From Rubrivivax rivuli (GTDB lineage Bacteria; Pseudomonadota; Gammaproteobacteria; Burkholderiales; Burkholderiaceae_C), in the NCBI RefSeq assembly GCF_004016505.1, contig NZ_SACR01000003.1:62001-126000 (forward strand): a stretch of 64,000 nucleotides of DNA. The letters run 5' to 3'. The notes beneath the pieces were generated by a model that did not search any database, was not told the DNA's origin, and saw only the letters and a program-made list of their open reading frames with translations. Positions 20,382 through 28,130 of this stretch are shown here, in pieces; positions within the stretch are counted from its first letter, which is position 1; each line of letters starts with the position of its first letter. The position numbers and the translations under genes are program-made.

Positions 20382-21014
20382 TCAGGCGTGCGCCGGCAAC
20401 GGGCGAAGCTCAGCCCGTGCCTGCTGAATGACCGAGCGCGCGGCGGTCAGCGCCAGCACGCCCATGACTGAGGCGACCGCGAGGTCCGGCCAGCCGCTTC
20501 CGGTACCGAAGACGCCCAGCGCGGCAGCCATCACCGCCACGTTGCCGATCGCGTCGTTGCGGCTGCACAGCCACACCGAGCGCATGTTGGCGTCGCCCTC
20601 GCGCCAGGCGTAGAGCATCGCGGCGACCGACACGTTGGCCAGTAGCGCCAGGGCGCCGATGGCGCCCATCGTCATCGGTTCGGGCACGGTGCCGGAAGCG
20701 GCCGACCAGGCGGCGCGTCCGAGGACGAAGATGCCGAAGGCGCCCATGCTCAGGCCCTTGAAGAGGGCAGCCCGCGCGCGCCACGTCAGCGCCATGCCCA
20801 GCACGAGCAGCGAGATGCCGTAGTTGGCCGCATCGCCGAAGAAGTCCACGGCGTCGGCCAACAGCGACACCGATCCCGAGCTCAGGCCGCCGGCCAGTTC
20901 GACCCCGAACATGGCCAGGTTGATGATCAGCGCCGCCCACAGCACGCGCCGGTAGCGCGGGCTCTGGCTGGCCGCAGGAGTGGCGCAGCCGTGGCTGCCG
21001 CAGGAGTCGCTCAT
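20382..21014 (-). CDS. Cation diffusion facilitator (CDF) family metal exporter
   Basis: A 210-residue inner-membrane protein with six predicted segments. TM2 has LLADAVDFFGDAANYGISLL, carrying the acidic metal site, and TM5 has LCSRNDAIGNVAVMAAALG, with the D of the second half-site. The Cys/His-containing N-terminus SDSCGSHGCATP could help select soft metals. The usual cytoplasmic C-terminal domain of CDF proteins is missing; the chain stops about 20 residues after TM6, typical of a short subfamily. A CadR-type operator lies directly upstream, so Cd, Zn or Pb induction is likely. Confidence 0.85.
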   Translation of the reverse strand: MSDSCGSHGCATPAASQSPRYRRVLWAALIINLAMFGVELAGGLSSGSVSLLADAVDFFGDAANYGISLLVLGMALTWRARAALFKGLSMGAFGIFVLGRAAWSAASGTVPEPMTMGAIGALALLANVSVAAMLYAWREGDANMRSVWLCSRNDAIGNVAVMAAALGVFGTGSGWPDLAVASVMGVLALTAARSVIQQARAELRPLPAHA

Positions 21015-21041
21015 GAGTGGCTTTCGGGTGTCGATGCCGGC

Positions 21042-21072
21042 ATTTGAAACCCTGTAGCGGCTCCAGAGTCAA
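21042..21072 (-). promoter_or_regulatory. CadR/MerR-type promoter-operator for the CDF gene
   Basis: On the minus strand, TTGACT (-35, 21067-21072) is followed by a 19-bp spacer and TCAAAT (-10, 21042-21047). The spacer holds the dyad ACTCTGGAG-CCG-CTACAGGGT. Over-long spacers with a central dyad are diagnostic of MerR-family activation. The sequence closely resembles known CadR/PbrR/ZntR sites, and a CadR-like gene is 0.4 kb away. Confidence 0.8.
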
Positions 21073-21128
21073 GCGACTATGCTGCAGAGTGTTAGGCGCC
21101 CCTTCATGCACGCCGAGAGCCTCGATCC

Positions 21129-21467
21129 ATGTTCGACTTCCTTCGCGTCACAGGACTGTTCTTCGTCACCGCTGTTGCCGAGATCGTCGGGTGCTACCTG
21201 CCGTGGCTCGTGCTCACGCAAGGTCGGCCGGTCTGGTGGCTGCTGCCGGCGGCCGTATCGCTGGCGGCGTTCGCTTGGTTGTTGACTCTGCATCCCAGCG
21301 CGGCAGGTCGTACCTACGCGGCCTACGGCGGTGTGTATGTCGTCGTCGCCCTGATCTGGCTGTGGCGCGTCGACGGTGTGGTCCCGACGCGATGGGACCT
21401 TTTCGGTGGAGGCATCTGCCTTGTCGGCATGGCGATCATTGCCCTGCAGCCCAGGGCGGCAAGTTGA
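21129..21467 (+). CDS. UPF0060 (YnfA-like) small membrane protein
   Basis: A 112-residue protein with four membrane segments. The family signatures are [35 protein letters not shown] and [19 protein letters not shown]. YnfA-type proteins resemble small multidrug resistance exporters and are often found with metal or drug resistance genes. It starts 57 bp after the CDF operator region on the opposite strand and is followed by cadR after 15 bp, suggesting co-transcription. Confidence 0.88.
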   Translation: MFDFLRVTGLFFVTAVAEIVGCYLPWLVLTQGRPVWWLLPAAVSLAAFAWLLTLHPSAAGRTYAAYGGVYVVVALIWLWRVDGVVPTRWDLFGGGICLVGMAIIALQPRAAS

Positions 21468-21482
21468 GGAAGGGACTCGGGC

Positions 21483-21965
21483 ATGAAGATCGGTGAACTG
21501 GCGCTGGCGGCGCAGACCCAGGTCGAGACCATCCGCTACTACGAACGTGAGGGCCTGTTGCCACTGGCGCCTCGCAGCGAGGGCAACTACCGCATCTATG
21601 GGCCTGAGCATGTCGAGCGGCTGGCCTTCGTGCGCCACTGCCGGTCGCTGGACATGACGCTGGACGAGATCCGTGTGCTGCTGCGTTTCAAGGACGAGCC
21701 GCAAGCCGAATGCGGCGAGGTCAACGCGCTGCTGGATGAGCATATCGGCCACGTCGCTACGCGCATTCGGGAGTTGCGCCAGTTGGAGAAGCAACTCAAG
21801 GCGCTACGCCAGCAATGCGCCGGTGTCCGCGATGCAGAGCACTGCGGCATCCTGAACAAGCTGGTCCAGGCGTCGTCAGCGACGAGCATCAGGTCGGCAA
21901 GCCCGCATGTGTCAGGGGCCCATGGCAACCGCGGGCGTCGCGCTAACAACTCGACGACTGAATGA
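21483..21965 (+). CDS. cadR: Cd(II)/Pb(II)/Zn(II)-responsive MerR-family regulator CadR
   Basis: A 160-residue MerR-type activator. The N-terminal winged helix is KIGELALAAQTQVETIRYYEREGLLP, followed by the dimerisation coiled coil (IGHVATRIRELRQLEKQLKAL). Metal-site residues are the Cys in RHCRSLDM, the Cys in AECGEVNALLDEH at the helix start, and the C-terminal loop CAGVRDAEHCGIL, which fits the CadR/PbrR group. About 30 residues of low-complexity tail follow. AGGAAGGGA precedes the ATG. Its probable target is the 19-bp-spacer promoter in front of the divergent CDF gene. Confidence 0.88.
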   Translation: MKIGELALAAQTQVETIRYYEREGLLPLAPRSEGNYRIYGPEHVERLAFVRHCRSLDMTLDEIRVLLRFKDEPQAECGEVNALLDEHIGHVATRIRELRQLEKQLKALRQQCAGVRDAEHCGILNKLVQASSATSIRSASPHVSGAHGNRGRRANNSTTE

Positions 21966-22107
21966 CCGCTCTCCTACAGCACCAACGACTCCTGAGGGTC
22001 GAGAGGACCAGTTCGCGGCCAGCGGGACCGGTCATTGACCGTACATTGCCGCCGCGTGGCTAACGCTGCTGCGAGCTCCGCGGCCACCGAAGGCCCGGTT
22101 TCGAAGT

Positions 22108-22143
22108 TGACCTGACAGCCGCCCGGAAGGCCGGGCAAGGTCA
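22108..22143. terminator. Nested hairpin between convergent genes
   Basis: TGACCT...AGGTCA encloses GCCCGG-AAGG-CCGGGC. It lies in the 324-bp gap where cadR (plus) and the C5 methyltransferase (minus) converge, so it could terminate both. No T-run is present. The rest of this gap holds no gene, only a short copy of the dispersed intergenic element near 22180. Confidence 0.35.
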
Positions 22144-22289
22144 GGTATCGGTGTCCGCCGACATTCGCCGGCCGAATCCGAACGGCTGCACCCAGTCTGA
22201 ACCAGTCTTGTCCAGTCCAGGGGACCGAAAAGTGCGGGCCGAGCAGCAAAGCTGCTGGCCCACCCAAACCGGCTTCTGCCAGAGCCCTT

Positions 22290-23714
22290 CTACCCAACCG
22301 CCATCAACCCCGTGGCGGGTTGCTTTGGGACACTTCGCACCCCGTCTCCAGGCCAACCAGAGGCCTTCAGAGCCTGAGCGATCCGCCTCCCGATCGCCTT
22401 GACCGGTCTCACGTCCACCGACTGGCCACACACCTGGTGCGCCGTCGTCTCCGGCACGCCGTCCACCAGTTCGGGGCTGATCCCCTTGATCCTGGCGTGC
22501 TCCGCGGCCGTAAGCAGCCTCGACCTCTCAGGGTCGGTGGGATGCAGTAGCCGCGGGTCGGTGGACCCGCCCTTGTGATACCCCTTGCGCAACACTGGCA
22601 CCAGCGTGGATGCCGGCGTCAGTAGCTGCATGCTGAAGTGCTTGCCGTTTTCGGCATCGCGCTCCTGCTTGTCCTTCAGGTAGTCCACGCGGCGGTACCG
22701 CTCGTCGTCGGGGTCCATCGGTTCCAGAAGATCGCCCAGGCAATGCCTGGCGGTGTCCTCTGGCTCCATGTCCTTCAAGTCCAGCTGCAGCTCTGGTGGG
22801 TAAGCCACCAGGAACCAACGAACCCTGGCCTCCAGGCTTCCGAAGTCCATGGCGTTGAGCACCGTCTCGGCGACCGCGTACCCCGCGTCACGCAGCCAAG
22901 CCCGAAGGATGGAAGCGCTGGCAGTGTTGCGGTACGTCTCGACGTTCTCCACCACGAGGATGGCCGGCTGCAGCGCAGCGATCACCTGCAGGGCGGCCCC
23001 GATCAGATGGCCCACGTGCGGATGGTCTTCCATCCGCGTGAGCCCCCGTTTGGCTGCCCCCGCGCGGGATGCACCCGAGCAGGGGATTCCTGCCTCAAGG
23101 ATTTCCACTGTTTGGGTGCGCTTGAGCAGCCACTCGTCTTGCGCGAGCTCCTGCATCGGCATGGCGGCCGTCGTGGTGGTTGTGGCCACCACCGGGTTCG
23201 ACTGCCTGCCGATGTCCAGGTACTCCTCGCAGATCTCGTTGGCCAAGGCCAACTCGGATGACACGCCGCCGGCGGCTAGGCCTGCGTGGATTGCTCCCGA
23301 AGCGATGCCGGCACCAAAGGCGATGCCGGCCGTTCGCAAGGGCTGGCCAAGTGCGAGCTTTGCTGCCAGCCTGGCGGACCTGGCCAGCGCCTTGCGCACG
23401 CTGGCGGGCATCAGGACATGAACGGCGCCGGGCTCGATCACCACCCGCACCAGGCCGGCTGCCGCGAACGGCTGCAGATCCTGCTGGCTGTTGATGTCGA
23501 TCACGGGCACCTCCTGCCTGCCGCGCTGCTTGCGAGAAACCTTGCGCTTTCCGGCGTTGGCCACGCGGATAGTGAGTCGGGCCTCGTCGGCGGCGCCGGA
23601 GCTGATGTCTATGGACACGCCAGGCGTGAAGCCGGCCGTAGCCAGGGCGGTGGTGTCGAGGTACAGGCGCGGTGCGCCGCGGTGTTCGCCAAGATGGCGG
23701 AGTAGGACGTGCAT
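22290..23714 (-). CDS. C5 cytosine DNA methyltransferase with N-terminal extension
   Basis: A 474-residue protein from ATG 23714. The methyltransferase fold starts near residue 125: motif I-like GIAFGAGIASGAIHAG, motif IV PCSGAS with the nucleophile at about Cys212, motif VI VVENVE (about residues 255-260), motif VIII-like LEARVRWFLVAY and a C-terminal HQVCGQSVDVRPV box. The first 120 residues are an unexplained beta-rich and basic domain (VRVANAGKRKVSRKQRGRQE). No restriction gene is next to it, so it looks like a solitary methylase of an integrative element. A strong hairpin lies 36 bp upstream. Confidence 0.87.
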   Translation of the reverse strand: MHVLLRHLGEHRGAPRLYLDTTALATAGFTPGVSIDISSGAADEARLTIRVANAGKRKVSRKQRGRQEVPVIDINSQQDLQPFAAAGLVRVVIEPGAVHVLMPASVRKALARSARLAAKLALGQPLRTAGIAFGAGIASGAIHAGLAAGGVSSELALANEICEEYLDIGRQSNPVVATTTTTAAMPMQELAQDEWLLKRTQTVEILEAGIPCSGASRAGAAKRGLTRMEDHPHVGHLIGAALQVIAALQPAILVVENVETYRNTASASILRAWLRDAGYAVAETVLNAMDFGSLEARVRWFLVAYPPELQLDLKDMEPEDTARHCLGDLLEPMDPDDERYRRVDYLKDKQERDAENGKHFSMQLLTPASTLVPVLRKGYHKGGSTDPRLLHPTDPERSRLLTAAEHARIKGISPELVDGVPETTAHQVCGQSVDVRPVKAIGRRIAQALKASGWPGDGVRSVPKQPATGLMAVG

Positions 23715-23749
23715 TGCAGGGGACTCCTTGCTGATGCCCCCCGTCGGGG

Positions 23750-23783
23750 CCTCCCCCAAGCGGGGCGGCCCGCTCGGGGGAGG
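23750..23783 (-). other. Strong GC hairpin upstream of the C5 methyltransferase
   Basis: CCTCCCCC pairs with GGGGGAGG, and an inner AGCGGG pairs with CCCGCT, giving a 14-bp stem with one mismatch and a 4-base loop. It lies between the stop of the upstream gene and the start of the methyltransferase. It could be an intrinsic terminator stem, an RNA-stability element or a protein-binding leader; there is no T-run. It belongs to the recurring series noted in the findings. Confidence 0.7.
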
Positions 23784-23799
23784 TTGTGGATGAAGAAGC

Positions 23800-24372
23800 T
23801 CAGGCGCTCTTGAAGGGGAGCGGATCGATCAAGACGCTCACGTCCAGTCCGATGACGTGGACGAACTTGTGCTCTGTCAGGGTGAGAGCGAAGTGCTCCA
23901 GGTCGACGTGGTGGCCTTCTTCGACCCACGCACGTGCCTTTTCCAAGGCCGCCTCATGCGCGTCGTCCAGGTCCAGGTAAGCGCCAACGGTCCACGGGCC
24001 TGTAGGTCCGTCGCCGTGCAGCAGCCAGCCGTCCACGCTGTCGTCGATCTCAACTGCGTCGGCATCGTCAGTGCGTTCGCGCAGAGCCTTGACGCAAAGG
24101 TCCAGCTCGCGCACGGCCGCGGCCAGATCGCCGCGCTCCCACCGTTCAACAACGGTCTCGGCCGCATCGAGCAGCTCGTCGGTGCGCTGTACCAGGTCGG
24201 CCAGGGCTGCGGCCGCGGCCTCGCCTTGGCTGTCGCAGGGTTGCAGCTTCGGCTCGTATTCGCCAAGCTCCCAGGTCCAGCCATCGGACGGATCGCCGAA
24301 GACCCTGTAGCCCAGCGTTGCGAGATGTTCTTCCACGGCCTGGCAGAGCTCGTGGCCGGTCATGAATGACAT
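23800..24372 (-). CDS. Hypothetical protein of the integrative element
   Basis: A 190-residue acidic soluble protein (frequent Asp/Glu, few Lys). It starts at the ATG at 24372, which follows GAAGGAACCAAC. Visible features are an N-terminal helix (TGHELCQAVEEHLATLGYRV), an Ala-rich amphipathic coiled stretch (DELLDAAETVVERWERGDLA) and a C-terminal section with EEGHHVDLEHFALTLTEHKF. No family is recognised. It is bordered by GC hairpins on both sides like its neighbours, so it belongs to the same module. Confidence 0.7.
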   Translation of the reverse strand: MSFMTGHELCQAVEEHLATLGYRVFGDPSDGWTWELGEYEPKLQPCDSQGEAAAAALADLVQRTDELLDAAETVVERWERGDLAAAVRELDLCVKALRERTDDADAVEIDDSVDGWLLHGDGPTGPWTVGAYLDLDDAHEAALEKARAWVEEGHHVDLEHFALTLTEHKFVHVIGLDVSVLIDPLPFKSA

Positions 24373-24394
24373 GTTGGTTCCTTCGTCAAAAGAG

Positions 24395-24417
24395 GCGGGC
24401 CCCACATGGGGGCCCGC
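24395..24417 (-). other. 9-bp perfect GC hairpin in a gene leader
   Basis: GCGGGCCCC (24395-24403) and GGGGCCCGC (24409-24417) around a 5-base loop, 23 bp upstream of the ATG at 24372. No U-tract follows on the minus strand. Confidence 0.7.
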
Positions 24418-24458
24418 AAGGTGGTGAAGACAAGCCGGTCAGCGCCGGCATGGATGGC

Positions 24459-24629
24459 TTAAGAGGGCGGCAGACCCCAGACCTGACCGAGGCGGCCCGG
24501 CTGGATGCTTCCGTCGAAGAGGAACGGGTCCACAGCACGGAAGAACGCACCCCAATCAGGCTCAGCCTGGATCGGCGGGTAGACGTGAACCAGCTCCTCG
24601 CCGAAGCGCTTCTCTGGAACAGTGGTCAT
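24459..24629 (-). CDS. Possible 56-residue protein after the NPPY methyltransferase
   Basis: An ATG at 24629 opens a 56-codon frame (VPEKRFGEELVHVYPPIQ ... QPGRLGQVWGLPPS) starting 24 bases after the methyltransferase stop, in a different frame. Composition is protein-like and it runs to the next hairpin, but there is no Shine-Dalgarno sequence and no family is recognised. It could instead be the remains of a longer methyltransferase C-terminus lost by frameshift. In the shifted frame the coding pattern continues without a stop from inside the methyltransferase gene. Confidence 0.4.
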   Translation of the reverse strand: MTTVPEKRFGEELVHVYPPIQAEPDWGAFFRAVDPFLFDGSIQPGRLGQVWGLPPS

Positions 24630-24652
24630 GCCGAAGTGCGCGGCACGGCTGA

Positions 24653-25117
24653 TCAGAGGGTGAGCACGAGCACACCACCGGGGTGCAGGAGGCTGAAGGT
24701 GCGACGGCAGAAGACCTTCTCGTGCCGCTCGCGGCCTTGCTTGCGATCGCCGGTGTCGGCCTTGTCGCCGACCAGGTCGCCATAGGGTGGGTTCAGGAAC
24801 AGCAGGCCCATACTGCGGTCGGTGATGCGCACGTCGTGCACATCGGCGTGGGCCACGGTGCCGAGCACGGTCTTGGCGTGCCAGGCGCGCTCTTCGTCGA
24901 CGTCGACGCCGAAGCTGCTGACCTCTGCGCCGCACGACTGCAGGTGCTCGCACACGTGCAGCAGCGCTGCGCCTTCGCCGCAGCAGGGGTCCGCTACGCG
25001 TACCGCGCTGCCGCCGATGTCGAGTGCCGAGCAGATGCGATCCAGCGTGGGCACGTCGGTGGGGAAGTAACCGTTCTTGATGAAGTTCTGCGCGATGCGC
25101 GGAAAGATCAGGGCCAT
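24653..25117 (-). CDS. Short class I SAM-dependent N6-type methyltransferase (DUF6094-like)
   Basis: A 154-residue protein. The start ALIFPRIAQNFIKNGYFPTD is shared with methyltransferases carried by SPI-7/PAPI-1/clc-type elements. The SAM loop is VRVADPCCGEGAALL, and the catalytic motif IV is LLFLNPPYGDLV. After NPPY only about 50 residues remain, ending GGVLVLTL, so the C-terminal strands expected after motif IV are short or missing. Whether it is active, truncated or completed by the following frame is unclear. The ATG at 25117 is preceded by a hairpin-rich leader. Confidence 0.72.
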   Translation of the reverse strand: MALIFPRIAQNFIKNGYFPTDVPTLDRICSALDIGGSAVRVADPCCGEGAALLHVCEHLQSCGAEVSSFGVDVDEERAWHAKTVLGTVAHADVHDVRITDRSMGLLFLNPPYGDLVGDKADTGDRKQGRERHEKVFCRRTFSLLHPGGVLVLTL

Positions 25118-25174
25118 GGGGATGGACTCCAGGAAGGCTTCGCGTTGAAGCCCGAGGTGATGAGAGGGGAGAGG

Positions 25175-25195
25175 GGCCCACCAGAACGGTGGGCC
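25175..25195 (-). other. 8-bp perfect hairpin in the methyltransferase leader
   Basis: GGCCCACC-AGAAC-GGTGGGCC lies 30 bp past the stop of the upstream 113-residue gene. A second small hairpin GGCTTC-GCGTT-GAAGCC occupies 25136-25152. Both sit between two element genes. Confidence 0.65.
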
Positions 25196-25225
25196 TCAGG
25201 TTGCAATGACGCGCCGGCAGCGCAG

Positions 25226-25567
25226 TCAGGCTGCGCGTTGCAGCGTGCGCGGCAGAGGCTGCCAGCCGGCGGCGTACAGCTCGGCGAGCAGGCTGCCAGG
25301 CAGGTGACTGGCCGTGGCCGGGTCGTGGATGGCGTCGCTGATGGCGACCACCAAGGGGCGCACGTGGTGCGCGTGCTGGGCGAGCACTCGGTCGAGCTGC
25401 TCGGCCTCATCGTCGGTGGCGGTGCTCAGCCAGTCGAGGTAGGCCTTCCAGAAGACCTTGCGGTCACTGCTCGGCTTCAGGACGGCTGCAGGCGGAACCT
25501 GTAGCGCTGCGATGGCGACCGTAGGGACGATGCTCGCGGCAACCAGGCTCAGGTGATGTGGCTTCAT
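25226..25567 (-). CDS. Hypothetical protein of the integrative element
   Basis: A 113-residue protein with a possible signal or membrane segment at the start (LSLVAASIVPTVAIAALQVP) and an acidic helical body (DWLSTATDDEAEQLDRVLAQ). CAAGGAGTCCACGC before the ATG at 25567 is a good ribosome-binding site. No family is recognised. It sits inside the hairpin-separated minus-strand module, upstream of the short methyltransferase gene. Confidence 0.6.
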   Translation of the reverse strand: MKPHHLSLVAASIVPTVAIAALQVPPAAVLKPSSDRKVFWKAYLDWLSTATDDEAEQLDRVLAQHAHHVRPLVVAISDAIHDPATASHLPGSLLAELYAAGWQPLPRTLQRAA

Positions 25568-25672
25568 GCGTGGACTCCTTGAGAGAAGGGCACAGCGAAG
25601 CCACGGCCGCAGCGGCTTGTGGTTCCGCTGCGGGGTTGAGAAGAGGGGCGATCAGATGGGGGGGGGGCTGAG

Positions 25673-25697
25673 CCTGGGATGCACGAGGCATCCCAGG
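25673..25697 (-). other. 10-bp perfect hairpin in a gene leader
   Basis: CCTGGGATGC (25673-25682) and GCATCCCAGG (25688-25697) around ACGAG, just after the stop of the 139-residue gene. A run of ten G residues at 25658-25667 lies beside it. Confidence 0.72.
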
Positions 25698-25744
25698 GGA
25701 TCGGCAGGACCGGTGCTTACCGGCTGGACCAGCGTGAGCCGGCG

Positions 25745-26164
25745 TCAGCGGAAGTACCAGAGCAGCCCGAAGGCCACTGCGATGAGCACGGTGGGCTCGG
25801 ACTTGGCGGTGCTGTACACGGCGCCGATGAAGGCCTTGGCGGACTTCAGGGCGCTGCGGGCACTGCGCGATTGCTCGCGTGCTTTTTCCATGGCCGCCTG
25901 CGCTTGCGCGTAGGCGATGGCCTGGCGCTTGAGCGTGAGCTTGGCGCGCACGTACAAGCCGTGGAAGTCGTTCTCTTGACTTTCCAGCATGCGGGGGTTC
26001 GCGTCGAAGTGATCGACGATGGTCTTCGCGGTGGCGAAGTCGTCGATGTTCAGCGCGAAGTACTCCCAGACTTCGACGGTCTCGCCCGAGTTGCCGATGG
26101 CAACGGACTGACCAGAGGCTTCGATGTCGGCAGCCTGACCAGCAGGAATGACGTTGGCGTTCAT
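25745..26164 (-). CDS. Hypothetical membrane-anchored protein of the element
   Basis: A 139-residue protein started at ATG 26164. Residues 1-60 are acidic (EVWEYFALNIDDFATAKTIVD). Residues 60-115 form a long amphipathic helix rich in Ala, Arg and Gln (KRQAIAYAQAQAAMEKAREQ), probably a coiled coil. The C-terminus is a membrane anchor (EPTVLIAVAFGLLWYFR). No family is recognised. Its 5' leader is the duplicated element that also precedes the STY4534-like gene, so the two genes are probably co-regulated. Confidence 0.68.
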   Translation of the reverse strand: MNANVIPAGQAADIEASGQSVAIGNSGETVEVWEYFALNIDDFATAKTIVDHFDANPRMLESQENDFHGLYVRAKLTLKRQAIAYAQAQAAMEKAREQSRSARSALKSAKAFIGAVYSTAKSEPTVLIAVAFGLLWYFR

Positions 26165-26181
26165 GGGATGTGTCCTCGTTG

Positions 26182-26362
26182 AGAAAACGGGGACGCACCA
26201 TCCCCAGCGGGGATGTGTGACATCCCCATAGGGTTGATGAAGGAAAGAACTCCAGTGGGTCCGGATCAAGCGATCCAGCCCCACCACCGCTGTTGCAGGA
26301 GCCTGGCGGTGTTGGGCGTGCCGTGCGTGGCACATACGGACCGAAGCTGTCGGTCGGGCAGT
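26182..26362 (-). repeat. Duplicated structured leader, copy A
   Basis: About 180 bases nearly identical to 33416-33599 and in the same orientation relative to the gene it precedes. On the minus strand it contains a GTGCC-N6-GGCAC dyad, then, close to the start codon, GGGGATG-TCACA-CATCCCC and GGGGA-N7-TCCCC hairpins. Directly upstream (26363-26548) there is no gene. It could be a promoter plus attenuator or a protein-binding leader. Confidence 0.8.
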
Positions 26363-26548
26363 AGGAACGGCGGTTCGCTCAGTCGCAGCTCAGAAGCTGC
26401 GGGCGCTGCAACTGGTGTGTCGCGGCGCAGGCTTGGGGCGAGTTCTGCAAGCGCTCGGGCACCGGGGCCGGTGCGAAGCGCTTGGAGAACCCGTCAGGAC
26501 CTGGCGTGGCCAGGTCCTGCACAGGGCGGGGCTTGCATGGCCGGGCGG

Positions 26549-26737
26549 TCACCCGCCGGCCTGCGCGATCTGCAGGCGCACCTGCATGATTCGTTCGATG
26601 TCCCAGTCGGAGGCGCGACTCAGGCGCCGACCGACGAGGTGATACCAGCGCGCAAGTGCGAAGGGCACGCCTGCGGCGGCCATGCGCTCGGGAGAGGCAT
26701 CGTCTTGGGTATGGGGGGGGTGCTGCGTGGCAGCCAT
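26549..26737 (-). CDS. Small hypothetical protein of the element
   Basis: A 62-residue protein starting at ATG 26737, with CAGGAGCAAGCC as a good ribosome-binding site. Segments VPFALARWYHLVGRRLSRAS and DWDIERIMQVRLQIAQAGG suggest an amphipathic, basic helical protein. No family is recognised. The upstream leader contains a 17-position hairpin. Confidence 0.58.
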   Translation of the reverse strand: MAATQHPPHTQDDASPERMAAAGVPFALARWYHLVGRRLSRASDWDIERIMQVRLQIAQAGG

Positions 26738-26764
26738 GGCTTGCTCCTGACTGGACGGGCGATA

Positions 26765-26810
26765 TTGCCCCCACAGCGCGCGCAACGATCAACGCGCTCT
26801 GGGGGCAATG
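26765..26810 (-). other. Long hairpin upstream of the 62-residue gene
   Basis: ATTGCCCCCA (26765-26774) pairs with TGGGGGCAAT (26801-26810); after one mismatch, AGCGCG pairs with CGCGCT. It lies 28 bp upstream of the start codon at 26737. It is the longest stem in the series. Confidence 0.75.
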
Positions 26811-26844
26811 CCACTCGGACCAGGAGAACCACACTCCACAGCGC

Positions 26845-26941
26845 CGGACCGGAAGTCCGTGCTGCACCGATTCACAGGAGCCTGTCGGTGTCAGGGCGTG
26901 CCGTGCGTGGCACTGACGGGCCGAAGCTGACGGCCGGGCAG
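26845..26941 (-). repeat. Partial third copy of the structured leader
   Basis: The segment with CAGGAGCCTG...GGCGTGCCGTGCGTGGCAC...CCGAAGCTGACGG matches the distal half of copies A and B with about 80 percent identity by eye. It keeps the GTGCC-N6-GGCAC dyad but lacks the GGGGATG hairpins. It precedes the 62-residue gene and its hairpin. Confidence 0.65.
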
Positions 26942-27273
26942 AAAACGACTCAATTCTGAGCTGCGCCGTTCACACGCGCAAGGGGTCGACCACGCCGGCA
27001 TGAAGCATGCAAGGGGTTCCCTGCGCGGGCGGCACGGACGGGGCCGGGCGCCAGCCGCGGTGAGCCACTATGCAAGTTGCCAGTGGCATGGGGGCAGCGC
27101 CTTTGCTCGAATACGCCCATCGATCAACAACTTGCTCAGGTGTCCACATGCTTGAATTTCTGCTGAGTGTTTTCGGAAGAATCCCCAACGGCGGCGGTTG
27201 GAGCTCAGCCGGTTGATTCCACTGCCTCAGTGAATCCTCACTGAGAACCCGCCCAGTCAGGTTGTCAAGAAAC

Positions 27274-27308
27274 TAGCCTCAACAGCGAGTATTTCGCTGT
27301 TGAGGCTA
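27274..27308 (-). terminator. Perfect 15-bp hairpin downstream of the LuxR gene
   Basis: TAGCCTCAACAGCGA (27274-27288) is perfectly inverted at 27294-27308 around a GTATT loop. On the minus strand it lies 68 bp past the luxR-type stop codon and is followed by a short pyrimidine-rich stretch (GTTTCTTG), so it probably ends that transcript. The surrounding 27.0-27.37 kb has no convincing gene. Confidence 0.6.
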
Positions 27309-27375
27309 ATTGCACTTACCAATCGATATTTGGCGTAGGTGATTCAGCAGAGGGTTTGACAGACGGGCAGTCGCT

Positions 27376-28092
27376 TCAAAGCAGACCAAGTTGGATTGCC
27401 TTGGCCACTGCCGCGTGTTTGCCTGACACGCCCAACTTCTTCGACGCGGATTGAAGATGGAAATTGATGGTGCCTCGGTTCAGGCCAAGGATGTTGCCGA
27501 TCACCTCTGCCGACTTGCCCCCTGAGGTCCACCTCAGGATTTCCAACTCGCGAGCCGTGAGGACCGGAAGCTCGACCTCCGGCGCAGCCAGCGGCGTCAG
27601 CAGGCGAACCGCCGTCTCTTGCGCAAAGGCGCCCAGAAGCTGCAGGTCTGCCATGAGGCCGATCAGCTCACGATCGTCATCGGGGAGCGCCTCGTCTCGG
27701 TCGAAGCCGAGCAGAAAGTGGCGTCCGTTGCTCATGTGCATGGCCATGGCCACGCCGGTCTTGTAGCCGTACTGCGCCTGGTGCTCCCACAGGTGGCCTG
27801 CGCCGTCCTTGACGTACAGCGACTGGTCGTAGGTGAAGGGGTGCGCCAGGTGCTTCAGGCGCGTCAGCACAGGTGATTTGCGCGACAGCTCTGGGTCGTT
27901 GTAGCTCGCCTTGTAGGCATCGGGCACATTGCCGATGCTGATGAACTGAGCAGGAGCAGCGGGCCGGTCGAGCACCAGGATCGCCGAAACAAGCGGGAAA
28001 CCCTTGCGAGCTGCGAAGTCCACCAGACGCTTCTCGAAGGTCAACTTGTCGCTCGATGTGACGACATCCAGGTAGGCCTGCTGACTGTTCAC
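27376..28092 (-). CDS. LuxR-family regulator with autoinducer-binding domain (LuxR solo)
   Basis: A 238-residue protein. Residues 15-165 match the autoinducer-binding domain (the Tyr/Asp-Pro region ASYNDPELSRKSPVLTRL, then HLWEHQAQYGYKTGVAMAMH). Residues 175-238 are a LuxR helix-turn-helix (LTARELEILRWTSGGKSAEV, then NRGTINFHLQSASKKLGVSG). No luxI-type synthase gene is in the window, so it is a solo receptor that may sense signals from other cells. Divergent from it is a 158-residue gene, and two adjacent palindromes lie in between. In an integrative element such a protein could time transfer genes. Confidence 0.88.
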   Translation of the reverse strand: MNSQQAYLDVVTSSDKLTFEKRLVDFAARKGFPLVSAILVLDRPAAPAQFISIGNVPDAYKASYNDPELSRKSPVLTRLKHLAHPFTYDQSLYVKDGAGHLWEHQAQYGYKTGVAMAMHMSNGRHFLLGFDRDEALPDDDRELIGLMADLQLLGAFAQETAVRLLTPLAAPEVELPVLTARELEILRWTSGGKSAEVIGNILGLNRGTINFHLQSASKKLGVSGKHAAVAKAIQLGLL

Positions 28093-28130
28093 CTGCCTCG
28101 CCTCCTCGCTTGGCTTTGCACAGCGCTATT

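Noticed and set aside
21974..22297. A 107-codon minus-strand frame between cadR and the C5 methyltransferase
   Set aside because: No family likeness, no ribosome-binding site and overlap with a dispersed intergenic repeat.
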